This document shows positions 23,319 to 35,205 of a stretch of DNA of 64,000 bases, piece after piece. Position numbers and translations under genes: made by a program. The stretch comes from Kingdonia uniflora (lineage: Eukaryota; Streptophyta; Magnoliopsida; Ranunculales; Circaeasteraceae), in the NCBI GenBank assembly GCA_014058105.1, contig JACGCM010002435.1, positions 2,542,001 to 2,606,000 of the forward strand. Reading direction: 5' to 3'. Under the pieces are notes generated by a model. The model was not told where the DNA came from and ran no database searches. It worked only from the letters and a program-made list of their open reading frames with translations. Every line of letters starts with the position of its first letter. Position 1 is the stretch's first letter.

Positions 23319-23756
23319 ATGTCGCACTCCACTCGAGTTAGCCATGTTTATTCGAACACTACATACGATTGGTTTGAGTCGGTAGGGATGTAGGAAGATC
23401 AGCGTGACCAACGTCTTTACAAACTGAATAGACTATGCCTAATGGAGAAGGATGTCTCTGGTAAGAAAGCACAAATACTGAAAGAGCATTACAAAGTCTT
23501 TAGGGATAAATTAGGAGCGCTCGATTATATCCAGGATGAACTGCATCATACTGTAGCAAAGAGAGATCAGCGTTTTGAAGAGTTCAAGTTCCATATGCGC
23601 TTCATGGAAGATCAGCTCTGCGCCGTAAAGTTAGACCGGAATGAGCACAAGAAATGTGCAAAGAGTCGGCTTCTAAGATTAGTTGTCTCAGGCAGAAGAT
23701 CTAAGCTTTAGAGCGCGATCTGGAATGCACGGAACGTGATCAGGGGGAGTTGTGAA
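23319..23756 (+). pseudogene. Tandem coiled-coil gene, copy 2
   Basis: ATG 23319 opens MSHSTRVSHVYSNTTYDWFE, followed by a TAG (GAG in copy 1). The frame continues EDQRDQRLYKLNRLCLMEKD, then HYKVFRDKLGALDYIQDEL and FHMRFMEDQLCAVKLDRNE before a shift near 23660. It is homologous to copy 1 along its length, so a ~985-bp segment was duplicated in tandem inside the MULE. The two copies carry different disabling changes, so each decayed separately after the duplication. Confidence 0.5.
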
Positions 23757-24342
23757 CATTTTTTTTTTGGTATTTAATTTGTTCATTTTTTGTGGTAACT
23801 AGTACTTTGCCTTTGTATGAATGAAAATATGTTTCGTTTGGTGCTATTTCATTTTCTTTTTGTTGTTAAGTAATGGATCCCGTTTGGTATGTGGCAAACA
23901 AAACAATCACAGTTCTGTAAGAAAATAATGATGATATAGGGGGGTCAAGTTTAATGATGAACTTAACAAAATTGAAGATAAAAATTCAATAGACAATGAA
24001 AATTTGTGGCGCACAATGAAATAATAGAAACCAACATATGGGAAATTCTTTGAGAACAAATTGCAGTTCTGAATAAAACAATGATATCTTGGAAACAAAC
24101 AAATGAGAAAGTATTTATACACAAATGACATTTCAAAAGCAAGCAATGAGATCATACAAACAAACCAATGATATATTCTCCATGTACAAATGACAGTTCG
24201 GTGCTAAATAATTATATAATGGAAACAGACAAATAAAAATTTCATTTTTAACAAATGATAGTTATTTTAGACAAATGATGAATTTTCTAGCACTGACGAT
24301 AAAGATCATAGAAATAAATGATACATAGAGTACCCAAAATCA

Positions 24343-27300
24343 TCAGTGCAAACTGATTGCAATATCTTCATCTAGGATAAAAGGTGGCTCAGTACTCATC
24401 GTAAAAGACGGTGCCATTGTCGGACATGTATTATCATCGGATGGGATTGGTAGAAGCTTACAAGAACGACGACTGTGTCCATTTTTTTCGACACCTACTA
24501 CAAAATCTTAGTTTGGTAACAAGACCAGGCATTTTTTTCCCTTCTCTTCATTTGCGTGCAAGGACGACCAGCTCAAACTGTTGGAATAGGAGCACGAACA
24601 CGTGGATCAGTTTTTAAAATTTTCCACTGCTCAATTCCTCTTATAGGAACCCATATAGGTTCATAAAAAGCCTTGTATATATTATTTGTGTAGTACTCAG
24701 AGACACGTATAGTTGGATCAACATTAGCAAGACCCAAAGCGCGTACTCTGTGTTCACAAGGAATACCCATCGTTTGCCACCAACAACAAGAGCAAGTACC
24801 ATCTTCAATATTTACAGAATTGGTTCTGCCATAACTAGTCATCTAAAAATGGTGACGTGATGTACGAACCCTGCAGGTTAGTGAATCTGTAACAAACTTT
24901 CTACTTTCACAGTGATCCATAGCCCATGGCCTTAAGCGAGCTTGACTCTTCTCAGCTTCCTCCCTATATGTGTAGGACATTTCCAAACAGATTCTACGCA
25001 ATTCCTCAATAAACACAAGGATAGAGAGATCTCTTACTTTCAAAATAACGTTATTCCAACTCTCGACATGATTTGTGTAAGCGACTCTATATCTTAAAAA
25101 ATGACAAAACATAGAAGTTAAATGCCAAATAAGCGTATACAGATGACAAATAAGATCATACAACTGTAAATGGAATAATAAATAAATGATGAGAAATAAT
25201 GGCAAAAAAATGACAAATAAGAATCTAAATAGTGTTACAATGACTATTGTTCATATAACAAATGATTAGTTGAGCAATACAGAGTGACAACGTACGTACC
25301 TACTCATTGGAATGTTTAGATTATACCATATTCCCTTGAGAATACCTAGTATGTATTGGAGACCCACTGGATCTGTATTCTGGATAGCATTCATGTATTT
25401 ATCGAAATCAATGTTGGTTAGTGCCTCTGCTGCCATCTTAAATACGATCCTCGTGCTTTCGATGGTAGTTTTAATGTTGTTAGATATGTGGAAGGCGCAA
25501 AACGTATGGATTGCAAATGTAAACACCTTGGGAACAACATTAATAATTTCGGGGTTCCTGTCAGAGATGACGATGAATCCAGTGTCATAACTGTGAAAAT
25601 TAGACCCAAACATCTCCAGGAAGTATGTCCAACTTTCAGTGGTCTCCGAGTCTGTTATTGAAAGCGTAAGTGGAAAAATATGATTACTTGGGTCAATGGC
25701 GATGGCTGTTTATAGAGTCCCACGATATCTCCCTTTTAAAAAAGTTATGTCAATCACAACAACTGGTCTCAATAGTTTATAAGTATTTTGGGGGGGGACC
25801 AAAACACCAAAAATACCTTGTGAATCTCTTATCCTTACAACTCGTAGTTTGTATGTCAAATACAAAATCTGGGTCAACCAACCTTACTTCCGCAAATTAG
25901 CTCATAAGTAGTTGGTATGCGTGCTGAAAGCTGCCTCGCATCTGAAATAATTACGTAGATCAAATAAAATTGTGGAACAGACAAATGATAAACAGTATTT
26001 TACAAATGACTTGTATGGCAAGTACAAATGACAGAGTGTTTTACAAATGACTTGTATGGCAAGTACATATGAGAATAAATGATAAACAAGATTGTACAAA
26101 CGACTTTTATGGAGGAACAAATGACATATAAAGTAATGATACCTCAGCGTGGGATTTTTGTTTTGTACGCCAGGCAAGATTGTATGTTACATCAATATTG
26201 TGATGAATTTGCATCTCATCAATAATTCCAGAAGGTTCGTAGTTTGGTTTTTTTGTAGTTCTTGCTTGATTATAGAAGTAACTTATCTACTAAACGCTGC
26301 CTTATACGCGTTCCCACCTTCAGCTTTTACTCGGATGCAAGTACGCACAGAGCAATAAGCACTTACTCTAAATATGGCAAAACCGACCAACCTTGTCGCA
26401 TAAATCTGAAAGGAGCATTTATGACCTTTACAACGTTCCACAATTTTATATTTGTTGCTCAGAACGTGTTCGAGATTGAACTTGTTTACAACTGCATAAG
26501 CTCTTATGTGATTTTTGAGTTTAATCCTATCTCGATATAGATCACCAATGTTAAACTCTTTACTGAAGTCATAGAGATCCTTTGTGCATACAGCAGATTG
26601 AACTGAAAATCCAAGAGATCTTTCACCTGTTCGGGTTGTGGCTCAAACCAAAACTCAGCTAAACAAATGAAAAATATTCAACTTAGCATGATAGAAATTG
26701 AATAAGAAATGATAAAACAAAGCACACAAATGACAAATTCTGTGAACTTACCTGAAGTTTCAGTTTGTCCAATAATAGGTTTGGGTTCAATTGAAAGAGG
26801 AACATTAGTTAACATATGTTCATTTGAAGGAGGAACATAAGTTAACACAAGTTCATTTGAGAGATGAATACTTGATTGAGAAATAGAAGGTTCATTTGAG
26901 AGGGGAACATTAGTAGGGATAGTTTGAAAAGGTTCATTTGATTGAAGAACATTAGTTTACACAAGTTCATTTGAGAGATGAACATTTGATTGAGGAATAC
27001 TAGGTTCATTAGAGGGAGGAACATCAGTACGGATAGTTTCGAAAGAATCATTTTCATTATCCAAAAAAGGTTTAAACCTGCGCGGATCAATCCCTCTGTC
27101 GTTTGTTTCAGAGTAACCCCTGTATTTAGGTTCAGGTTCAGGATCAGGATCAGGAAATGAGTTATGCCGCAAAGGTCGCCCCGCTTTGGTGGTGGACAAG
27201 CCTCTACCAGAACCAGTATCTTTGGTGGTGGACAACCCTTTACTCGAAGAATAGAAATAAGAAATAAAGTTCTGGGAGTTCCAGGAAGGTACCCTATGGT

Positions 27301-27603
27301 CATTAAAAATCCATATGTGAAAGGGTGTGCCAAGATTGGCTTTATGCATATTGATTATTACGATAAAGTCTTGGACTGATGAAATTGCGCATGCACAACC
27401 ATGGATGAAGTTGTACAGCTTACAGTCCTCACAACGGATTTCGCTTATTTTTTAAAGTAGTGTAAAAAATCTTCGTATAACTAGTACACTCTTAGTGAGG
27501 CAAGTTTTGCACTTCCTCCAACATAAGTAACGATTGAGCCGATATTTGGACGTACCATATCCCCACCAAAATGAACAATGGTATAAAGTTGAACTCCATT
27601 CAT
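24343..27603 (-). pseudogene. MuDR-type MULE transposase, degraded
   Basis: This enzyme cuts and inserts the MULE. Exon 1 (27481-27603) reads MNGVQLYTIVHFGGDMV ... YVGGSAKL, the PB1-like N-terminus of plant MuDR proteins. A Pro/Glu/Asp linker follows (26.8-27.3 kb). The MuDR DNA-binding domain is at about 26330-26575 (GDLYRDRIKLKNHIRAYA, C...C). An intron with GT at 26142 and AG at 25942 splits AE from MRGSF. The DDE core shows PVVVIDITFLKGRYRG, FIVISDRNPEIINVVP and AYTNHVESWNN, split by a second intron (about 25085-25265). A SWIM zinc finger (CSCCWWQTMGIPCEH, about 24745-24795) and a CSRC...GHSRRSCK zinc knuckle (about 24460-24500) end it. In-frame stops (after QLLMS, GRYRGTL, PIPTV) and a shift at a C run near 25795 disable it. 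Confidence 0.85.
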
Positions 27604-28555
27604 CCCTGAAGCAAATGATATAAATAAACAATTCCGGTGATAAAGTACCAGAAAACAAATGATAAAAATGATATAAAACTGAACTTCAGCAATTCCTCAA
27701 ACAAATGATAGGAATACCGAAATAAATAATATCAATAAACAATTTCGATGATATAGTAGCAAAAGACAAATGATTAAAAAGTTGAAAAAAAATGATTATG
27801 TATGAAATGTATCATCTTGCATAACATCTTTTCTTAAGATAAATGAGACAAATCGTGATGTGGATACACAATTAGAGATGATGGATACAGAGTTAGAAAT
27901 GATATTTACTGAAACGATTATTTTAACGGTCGGAGAGAAGGATAACAACGGTCTTTGGCAACGAGAATAACATATGATAGCAACGATCTTTTCCTCCTAA
28001 TGACCTCTGTGTGAGGACTTTACCGAATGCAGAATGATAGCTGAAAGACTTGGCACATGAAGGAGACAAATAGTATATCAAGGAGAATCTGCTTTGATTT
28101 TTATAGAAGCTTTGTTGCTGAAGAAGAAGAAGAAGAAAAAGCTTTGATTTTTAAGGTTGGTAGTGTATTTAGGGGGGATTCTTCCCACTTATTACTGTTT
28201 TGATTACTGCAACAGATTAGACTACTCAACCACTCCAGTGGGATAGTTTCTCATTTTTTCTGCATTATTTATCATTTGTTATGCGAGAACTTTGGCATTT
28301 GATCTGTAAATCTTTGTAATTGTTTTGGTATAACTTTTTCTTTTGTTAAGTAATATTTGTAAGTTGGTAGATTTATTACAGTAGCAGATTAGACTACCCA
28401 TCAACATTTAATGTTAAAGAATAGGGTGGCAGCTAGGGGGTAGTAGGTGGGACCATTATCGATTTGTTAATTTCAGTATCAATTTTGGAAAAGGCTTGCC
28501 AAAGTATCGATTTTGCAAAGATGTCAAAAACTAGTATTTATTCTCATAATTTCCG
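27604..28555. other. 5' flank of the transposase gene and right end of MULE 2
   Basis: No gene is visible. The stretch holds AAATGATA-type motifs (27604-27900), a GAA run near 28120, two related blocks AGATTAGACTAC at about 28216 and 28387, and the right terminal inverted repeat (about 28511-28555). It is the likely promoter side of the transposase. Confidence 0.5.
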
Positions 28556-28564
28556 TTTTTTTAT

Positions 28565-29315
28565 TTTGAACAAAATAAAAAATTCCCGCATGGCAAGAAA
28601 ATATTTTTTTTCCGTTGTGTCATGATTCGACAGTTAGGGGAGGGGTGATCTTGTAGATGTGAAGCACCATATCAACCCCCTCGATTTTGTTTCTCTTCGT
28701 AGTTGATTATCTTCGCGAAGAGCTATCGTGACGGATCATGATTTAAACAAATATGGGACCATTACGGGATAACGGGGAATGTCACGGAGAGGCTGACGAC
28801 TGCCTGGAGGCCAGACGTCCTTGTCGTGCCTCCGATTTCTATTTCAGGTGTATACCATTCATACCGGTTTTAGGGTTACCCGAAAAATCCAAAAGGAAAT
28901 AAATTCAAATCAAAGAACTCCTATTTCGATTCTCGTCGCTAACGTGGAGTTGGTATTCGGCCGATAGCCCACAAATCGGCGTTCGAATTGGGTTTTGAAT
29001 TGCAGTAGGCATTTTTTGCCAAAAAATAAAAATAAAATTCCAATTTGTGTTACGTTGAAAACGTGTGGGGACAACAAGGTGAGAAAATCTAACCCAAATA
29101 TCCAACTTTATATATAAAAAAAATCTTTAAGAGTTTGTATACATAGTGATTTTTGTGGATAGATTTCACAAGCTTCTATGTGAAGGCTAGTAGAATCCAA
29201 TGGTCACTTGTATCGCCCTTCTTCGACAATCGAGACAAATCGACGTTGATAACCTAATAGGAATGGCTTGCTTAGTGTTTGGCGAGAGGAGAGAGAAAAA
29301 GAGAGAGAGAGAGCC
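28565..29315. other. Spacer between MULE 2 and the hAT element
   Basis: There is no supported gene. The stretch contains a short CTTCGCGAAG palindrome near 28711 and an open minus-strand frame (28905-29105) without a recognisable domain. It ends in a GA-rich run (about 29285-29313), the last 8 bases of which (AGAGAGCC, 29308-29315) are the left target duplication of the hAT element. Confidence 0.5.
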
Positions 29316-29706
29316 TAGGGCTGGCAGTTCGGGCGGGCCGGGCGGGTTTGGGCTGGGCCATCGCGGGCCAAATAAAGTTCAAGCCGGGAATAGTGTTTGG
29401 GCCGGGCTGGGGTGGGCTAGCTTCTAAGAGATTTAGCCCGGAGCCCGCCCGTGGAATATACGGGCCATATGCGGGCTGGGTTTGGGCCGAATTCATTGGT
29501 TAAAAAAAAAACCTTATTTATTAATTTTTGTCAAAATTTGAGAGGGGGACATAAAACCTTACCTCCCTACAAAATTTTAAATACTCAAAATGAAGTGCTC
29601 ATTTGGCCTTGTCACATATAATAATAACTAATCTTTAAATAATAATTAAAAAATAAAAAAACTATTCTAGTTCTAGCTCTTCTTCTGATCCTTGGAGCAA
29701 CTTATC

Positions 29707-31746
29707 TTAATTTCTATTTTCTGCTAAATACCAATCTCTTAAACACATGATCGCTTCGATTGTATCAGGCGCTAAACTACTCCTATAATTTATTATCAAC
29801 GGCCTAGCACCGTTAAAAGCTGCATTTGAAGCTACTGTAGATATTAGAATTGCAAGAATATCACGGGCGATAGCAGCTAGAACGGAGAATTTAATTTTAT
29901 TGACTTTCCACCACTTCAAAACATCAAAATCCGCATCATTTCTTGTATCAGATTCAAGGTAACGACTCAACTCGTTTGATCCTCCTCCACTATGGGCTCC
30001 TCGATGAGTGGTCTCCCTTATTCTTTCTATCGCAGTTTGTGGTTGAGATAAGTTAGATTCGACATTCGTTAATGGTACGCTAAACTTTCCACTCGCCTCG
30101 TAATCCTTAAAAAGTGTAGTTATAGCATGTCTAGCCACTTCAATTTCAAAACTATATGTAGAAGGGCAAAGGACTTCTTTATAAAAAAATTCTAATACAA
30201 CAAGCTTATTTTAAGGGTTTAATATTGTACCTATGACCCAAACCAATGGAACATGTTCCCAATATTTTTTATATTTGTCGTACATCTCTCCACAAATTTC
30301 TCGAAAATGTGCACTATGTTTATGTTTAATAAATACCTCACAAATGTTAACTAAATGCGTAATAACTTCACAAGATGTAACATGATAACTTTTGGAAAAT
30401 CATAGTGTAACATCGTAAAAAACTTTAAAAAAATCTCGTAGTAATTTTGTTGCTACACAATCATCATCACTAATAGTGTGATTAAGGCTTTTTGCCATTT
30501 GATATTGTATAATTGGTTGTTGTAAAGAAATTATCGCTTTTAACATTAAATATGTAGAGTCCCACCTATGCTTAACATCTATTGGCGGTTTTCTCGATTT
30601 TACACTTAAAGCTTGACATATTTTCGTAAAATCTTGATAACGTTTTTGCGAACTGTGTAAATAAATTGTAGTTTGCCTTACATTTTCTAAGGCATATTTG
30701 CATACATCTAATCCATCTTTTACCATGAGATTAAGAATGTGGCAACAACATCTCACATAAAAATATTGACCGCTATGCTGAATAGGTAACCAATTACTTA
30801 ATTCATTACTTGCACAATCATTTGAACTAGCATTATCTAAGGATATAGAAAATATTTTACTTGAAATTCTATATTCGTTTATTGCGTCAAAAACAGAACA
30901 AGCTATAGTTAAACCATCGTGGGGGCTTTCAAGTAACCGAAACCAAATAATTTTTTTTTGTATTGTCCAGGTAAAGTCTAAAAAGTGTGCAGTAGCACAA
31001 CAAAATCCTAATTTTGAAGGAGAGCTCCACAAATCACTCGTAAGAGATATTTTACCCGGAGTATTTTATAAAAGATTTTTTAATTTTTCCATTTCACTTT
31101 TGTAATATTTAAAAATATCAGTTTTAACGGTATTCCTACTAGGTGGTTGAAATAATTCTCCATATGTCATCCTTTTCCTTCTTTAAAATGAGTCATTTTC
31201 ACATAAGCTAAAGGGTTGCTCGTCAACTACTATATATCTAACTAATTCATTACGAGCAACTTCTTTATTAAAGCAAAAACTTGTAAGATTACCTGTAAGA
31301 GACCTGCCTAATTGTGTTTGTGAGGGATCTTGATTTAGCTTACAATCCTTCATATGTCTTTTAAGGTGAGAAGTGTCGCTACCACCTGAGGCATTGTATC
31401 CTTTTTGGGGACAATATTTACAATCAGACAAAATAGTCATCTTACCTGGGAATTTTACCTGATCGGGATGTAAAGCCTCATACCTCATAAACCAATCCCA
31501 AACCTCTGATCTAAGTGTTAGTGATCTTTTTGATATTTTACTAGAGGAGCTAGATATTTTGGGGTTAGGATCTTTGGGGCTCTGATCTTGAGGGCTCGGA
31601 TCTTGAGTGCTCGGATGTTGAGTTGGTAATTCATCTTCCGTATCAGAATATGTTGGTATATGATGTGGATCATTTTCAGTATACCTTATCTGGGGACTTT
31701 CGTCATCTATGTCGCTGATGGTGAGAAATCTTTTTCGTGGCCCCAT
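29707..31746 (-). pseudogene. hAT transposase with BED zinc finger, degraded
   Basis: The start is ATG 31746 (MGPRKRFLTISDIDDE). An acidic, Ser/Pro-rich N-terminus with repeated S(T)QDPSPQD words leads to a BED zinc finger at about 31345-31500 (SEVWDWFMRYE, CKYCPQ, SHLKRHMKDC). The RNase H-like core is at 30400-31032 (ISLDNASSND, CCCHILNLMVKDG, RWDSTYLML). The C-terminal dimerisation region is at 29707-30138 (FDVLKWWKVNK, SVLAAIARDILAI, STVASNAAF, PDTIEAIMCL). These blocks, in this order, define plant hAT transposases. Frames change between blocks (near 31180, 31035 and 30140-30400), so the protein is not made. Confidence 0.9.
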
Positions 31747-31849
31747 TCTGAAATGCTCAAACAAACAATAACTCAATAAGTTTGTGAACTTCACTAACAA
31801 TAAGTTCTAATGATCTACTAACAATAACTCAATGCTTAGATTATGGATT

Positions 31850-33340
31850 GCTGATGTTCAAACAAATAGTCCATCTGCTGTTTAGATTATGGATTGTGTA
31901 TCCATGCTTTGTCCATCAGCTTTGGGTATGTTATGGGTAGGATGGATATACAAAGGGAGCAATATGAGGCATATTGTTTTGTCCATCTGCTTTGTATATA
32001 CAAAGGGAGCAATATAGATTGTATATCCATATTGTTTTGGATATACAATATGGAATGAGTCATATTGTTTTGGATATACAAAGGGAGAAATATGGATTGT
32101 ATATCCATCTGCCATAACCATTATCTTCTGCAGCATCACAAAGAGAGCAATATGGATTTTATATCCATTTGCCATAACCATTATCATTTGCAGCATCACA
32201 AAGGAAGCAATATGAGGCATCTGCTCCTTATATGGTGTTTGGGATATAACAGTGGCAGATAACAGACTATGGACTGACTAGAAAATCTCAATTTGGTTAT
32301 CTACTAATTTTTTGCCTTAGTTGAACAAGTAACATCTTCTTTACTATATTCTGTAGTACTAGTAGTCTTAGGAGTTTGTATATACAGTTTGAATCATGTT
32401 TATATGGCCTGTTTATATAAGTGCTATCCATATATACAATATAGATTGAGCAATATGGAGTTTTGTAGTACTAGTAGTCTCAGGGCAAGTTTGCATGGCC
32501 TGTTTATAGTAGACTAACAAAGGAAACTAACAAAGAAATATGATGACAGATTGTATATACAGAGTTTGTATATCCATTTTGGAAACTAACAAAGGAATTC
32601 CCAAATACATAACTCCCTAACTGTTATCATAGAAGATTAGAACTGCTTATAAGGAACTGTTATTCATAGTCTGTATCTACATATAGGATCAAATGAACAG
32701 ATGGATATTGTTATCATAGATAAACAAATGGATACTGTTAATCTATTTGTATATCCATCTTTTCCCCTTTGATTGTATATCCATCTGTTATCCATATAAC
32801 TGTTATAAGGAACTGTTATCCATAGTTTGTGTATCCATAGTCAAGGTACTACATTTAGAGTTGAAACAAATGAACAATTTTTTGGCATATAGGAACAAAT
32901 GAACAATTTTTGTTCAGTTTGTGTATCCATAGTCTGTATGCAATAAAGTTTGAGCAATATGGAGTTCTGCAGTACTGGTAGTCTCAGGGCAAGTTTGTAT
33001 GGCCTGTTTATAGAAGTGTTACACCACAAACAATATAGAAGTGTATATATAGTTTGAATCCAGTTTGTGTATACAGAGTTATCCATTTTGGAAACTAACA
33101 AAGGAAGCCTCAAATACATAACTGCGTAAGTGTTATCATAGAAGACTAGAACTGCTTAGAAGGAACTGTTATCCATATATCTGCTTTGTGTATAGAAAGT
33201 TTGTGTATCCATCTGTCATAGTATGTATCTATAGTCTAGGTACTGTATTTAGAGTTGAAACAAATGAATAATTTTTTGGCATATAGGAACAAATGAATAA
33301 TTTGTATGGCTGTTATACAGAGTTTGAATCTATTATCATA
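31850..33340. repeat. Duplicated AT-rich leader of the hAT element
   Basis: Words such as GTATATCCAT, TGGATATACAA and GGGAGCAATATGGA recur in both orientations. A ~58-bp unit (TGCCATAACCATTATC...) repeats at about 32110 and 32170. Larger blocks are duplicated about 400-510 bp apart: the TCTCAGGGCAAGTTTG block at 32478 and 32982, the AGAACTGCTTA block at 32640 and 33148, and the GAGTTGAAACAAATGAA block at 32857 and 33250. No gene is supported here. Confidence 0.65.
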
Positions 33341-33970
33341 GAAGTGCATCCATTTCTAACTACCTAACTCCAAATATAAAATACAAATTTGAGTATTAAT
33401 TTTACATAAATAAGAAGGAAATCAAAACTTTACCTTCAATCAAGAGTGAGGATTCAAGAGTCTGAGGATCAAGATTGAAGATTCAAGAGTCTTCAAGAAA
33501 GACTTAGATAGAAAGAATTAGAGAGCTTGGGTTAGAATTATAATCTTGAATCAAGATGGTGTATGGGGGATTCAAAAGTTTGTAAGTGAGAAGTGAGAAC
33601 AAAGATGATTGGTTTTTATTTAAAGAAACATCTCCAACGGCTCTAATTTTTCCAACGGATCTAATTGTAATTCGGGTTGGGCTTGGGTTAGATACAGGCT
33701 GGCCAGTTCGGGCCGGGCCACGGGCTGGCCCACAGATGTAAAAGGTTGCCCGCAGCCCACCCATACAATTAATCGGGCCCGGCCAAGAGGGCGATGACCA
33801 GTACACGGGCGGGGCTGGGCGGGTTTTTTACCGGGCGGGCCGGGCCGCGGGCTTTGGCCCATATTGCCAGCCGTAAGAGAGCCTCATGAAAGAGAGAATT
33901 TTATTTCAGGAACTAACTATTACAAGCCCCTCAGGATATCTATACTACTTTATAAAAAGAAAAAGCCTTA

Positions 33971-35205
33971 GGAGTAAACCCATTTACCTAGATTAATTAA
34001 TCCAAATTGGGGAAACTATGAACATTAAGCAAAATCAAATATGCAAAGATCATACCTCATCCAAAGTGGAGTTGTTGTCATATACAGAGTTCTTGATTTG
34101 GTAAGTATATTTGGCTCCCAGAAAATCCCAAACTCGCTAGGTTTGTATATCGATGCAATAAGAATGAGCAGTTTCCTTCCAATGCGTAAAGATTGGAAGG
34201 AATCTCACCTTCCACATCCAATAAACCCCCATAATATACAAATCCGCAATGGAATGAGGCAATAGTTTTCTACAAATAACAAACGCAAGAGGAATTGGAA
34301 GGAATCTCACCTTCCACATCTAACATACCCACATAATATACAAATCCGTAATAGAATGAAGTAATAGCTTTCTACAAATAACAGACGCAAGAGAGATAAC
34401 CATATCAAATAACTTGCGAATCTATTTGTTCAACAATCTTAAAACCCCTAACACTCACTCCACTACAACCCCTTAAAACACTACAAAAAGTATCACGATC
34501 AAGAACCGAGCCACCTTCCCGAATCACCTTCAAAAATAAATGCAACCCCCTTCGATCACCCAATCGTCCCCTCATTCTGAACCCATAAGATTTATCAGAT
34601 AATCAACAAAATTAAGACCCAAAATCTCATAAATAAGGAGTAAACCCATTTACCTAGATTAATTAATCCAAATTGGGGAAACTATGAACATTAAGCAAAA
34701 TCAAATATGCAAAGATCATACCTCATCTAAATCAGAGTTGTTGTCATGTACAGAGTTCTTGATTTGGTAAGTATATTTGGCCCCCAGAAAATCCCAAACT
34801 CGTTGAGTTTGTATATCGATGTAATAAGAATGAGTAGTTTCTTTCCAATGCGTAATGATTGGAAGGAATCTCACCTTTCACATCCAATAAACCCCCATAA
34901 TATACAAATCCGCAATAGAATGAAGCAATAGCTTTCTACAAATAACAAACGCAGAGATTGGAAGGAATCTCACCTTCCACATCCAACAAACCCGCATAAT
35001 ATACAAATCCGCAATAAAATGCAGCAATAGCTTTCTACAAATAACAGACGCAAGAGAGATAACCAAATCAAATAACTTGCGAATGTATTTGTTCAACAAT
35101 CTTAAAACCCCTAACACTCACTCCACTACAACCCCTTAAAATACTGTAAAAAGTATCACGATCCGGAACTGAGCCACCTTCCTGAATCATCCTCAAAAAC
35201 TTGCA
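33971..35205. repeat. 666-bp tandem duplication with PPR gene pieces
   Basis: GGAGTAAACCCATTTACCTA at about 33971 recurs at 34637, and the sequences stay alike to about 35200, giving a 666-bp period. Within each unit a ~100-bp stretch (GGAAGGAATCTCACCTTCCA) is itself doubled (about 34194/34299 and 34861/34960). The start is preceded by TCTATACTACTTTATAAAAA at about 33938, which resembles a plant Helitron 5' end. Confidence 0.75.
34408..35205 (-). pseudogene. Two fragments of a pentatricopeptide repeat (PPR) gene
   Basis: Both repeat units encode, on the minus strand, parts of a PPR protein, an organelle RNA-binding family. Copy 1 (about 34408-34590) reads LHLFLKVIREGGSVLDRDTF, then SVLRGCSGVSVRGFKIVEQI. 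Copy 2 (about 35065-35205) reads FLRMIQEGGSVPDRDTFYSI and the same RGCSGVSVRGF block. Both have a stop at the same place after SQVI. The spacing resembles the N-terminal part of Arabidopsis PPR protein At4g13650 and its relatives. Upstream sequence related to copy 2 is at 37.69-38.18 kb. Confidence 0.6.

Larger units (their letters stand above)
18205..28555 (-). mobile_element. MULE 2, complete Mutator-like element, 10351 bp
   Basis: Both ends are visible. The left terminus starts CGAAAATTATGACAATAAAT and continues with the TACTAGTTTTTGCCATC block. The right terminus, reverse-complemented, starts CGGAAATTATGAGAATAAAT with the same block. The element is flanked by identical 9-bp repeats TTTTTTTAT at 18196-18204 and 28556-28564, the target duplication length of MULEs. 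The clear terminal inverted repeat is about 45 bp. On the minus strand it carries a MuDR-type transposase (24343-27603), a double GRF zinc-finger frame, a glycine-rich frame and an aspartate-rich frame. On the plus strand it carries two tandem coiled-coil genes. Introns and spacers are full of AAATGACAAA-like words. All recognised frames are damaged. Confidence 0.85.
29316..33875 (-). mobile_element. Complete hAT transposon, 4560 bp
   Basis: The left end is TAGGGCTGGCAGTTCGGG. The right end, reverse-complemented, is TACGGCTGGCAATATGGG. Both are followed by GC-rich GGGCCGGGC-type subterminal repeats, typical of hAT ends. Identical 8-bp flanks AGAGAGCC at 29308-29315 and 33876-33883 are the hAT target duplication. 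Inside are a degraded transposase (29707-31746, minus) and a long AT-rich leader of repeated words (31850-33340). Confidence 0.9.

Noticed and set aside
18110..28640. Similarity just outside the MULE 2 ends (GCCATGCG on the left, inverted on the right), suggesting the element extends further
   Set aside because: The direct 9-bp repeat TTTTTTTAT abuts the CG...TATG termini exactly, and the outside similarity is short and gapped.
29200..29503. Gly/Pro-rich open frames at the left end of the hAT element, and similar ones at 33504-33862
   Set aside because: They are translations of the GGGCCGGGC-type subterminal repeats of the transposon.
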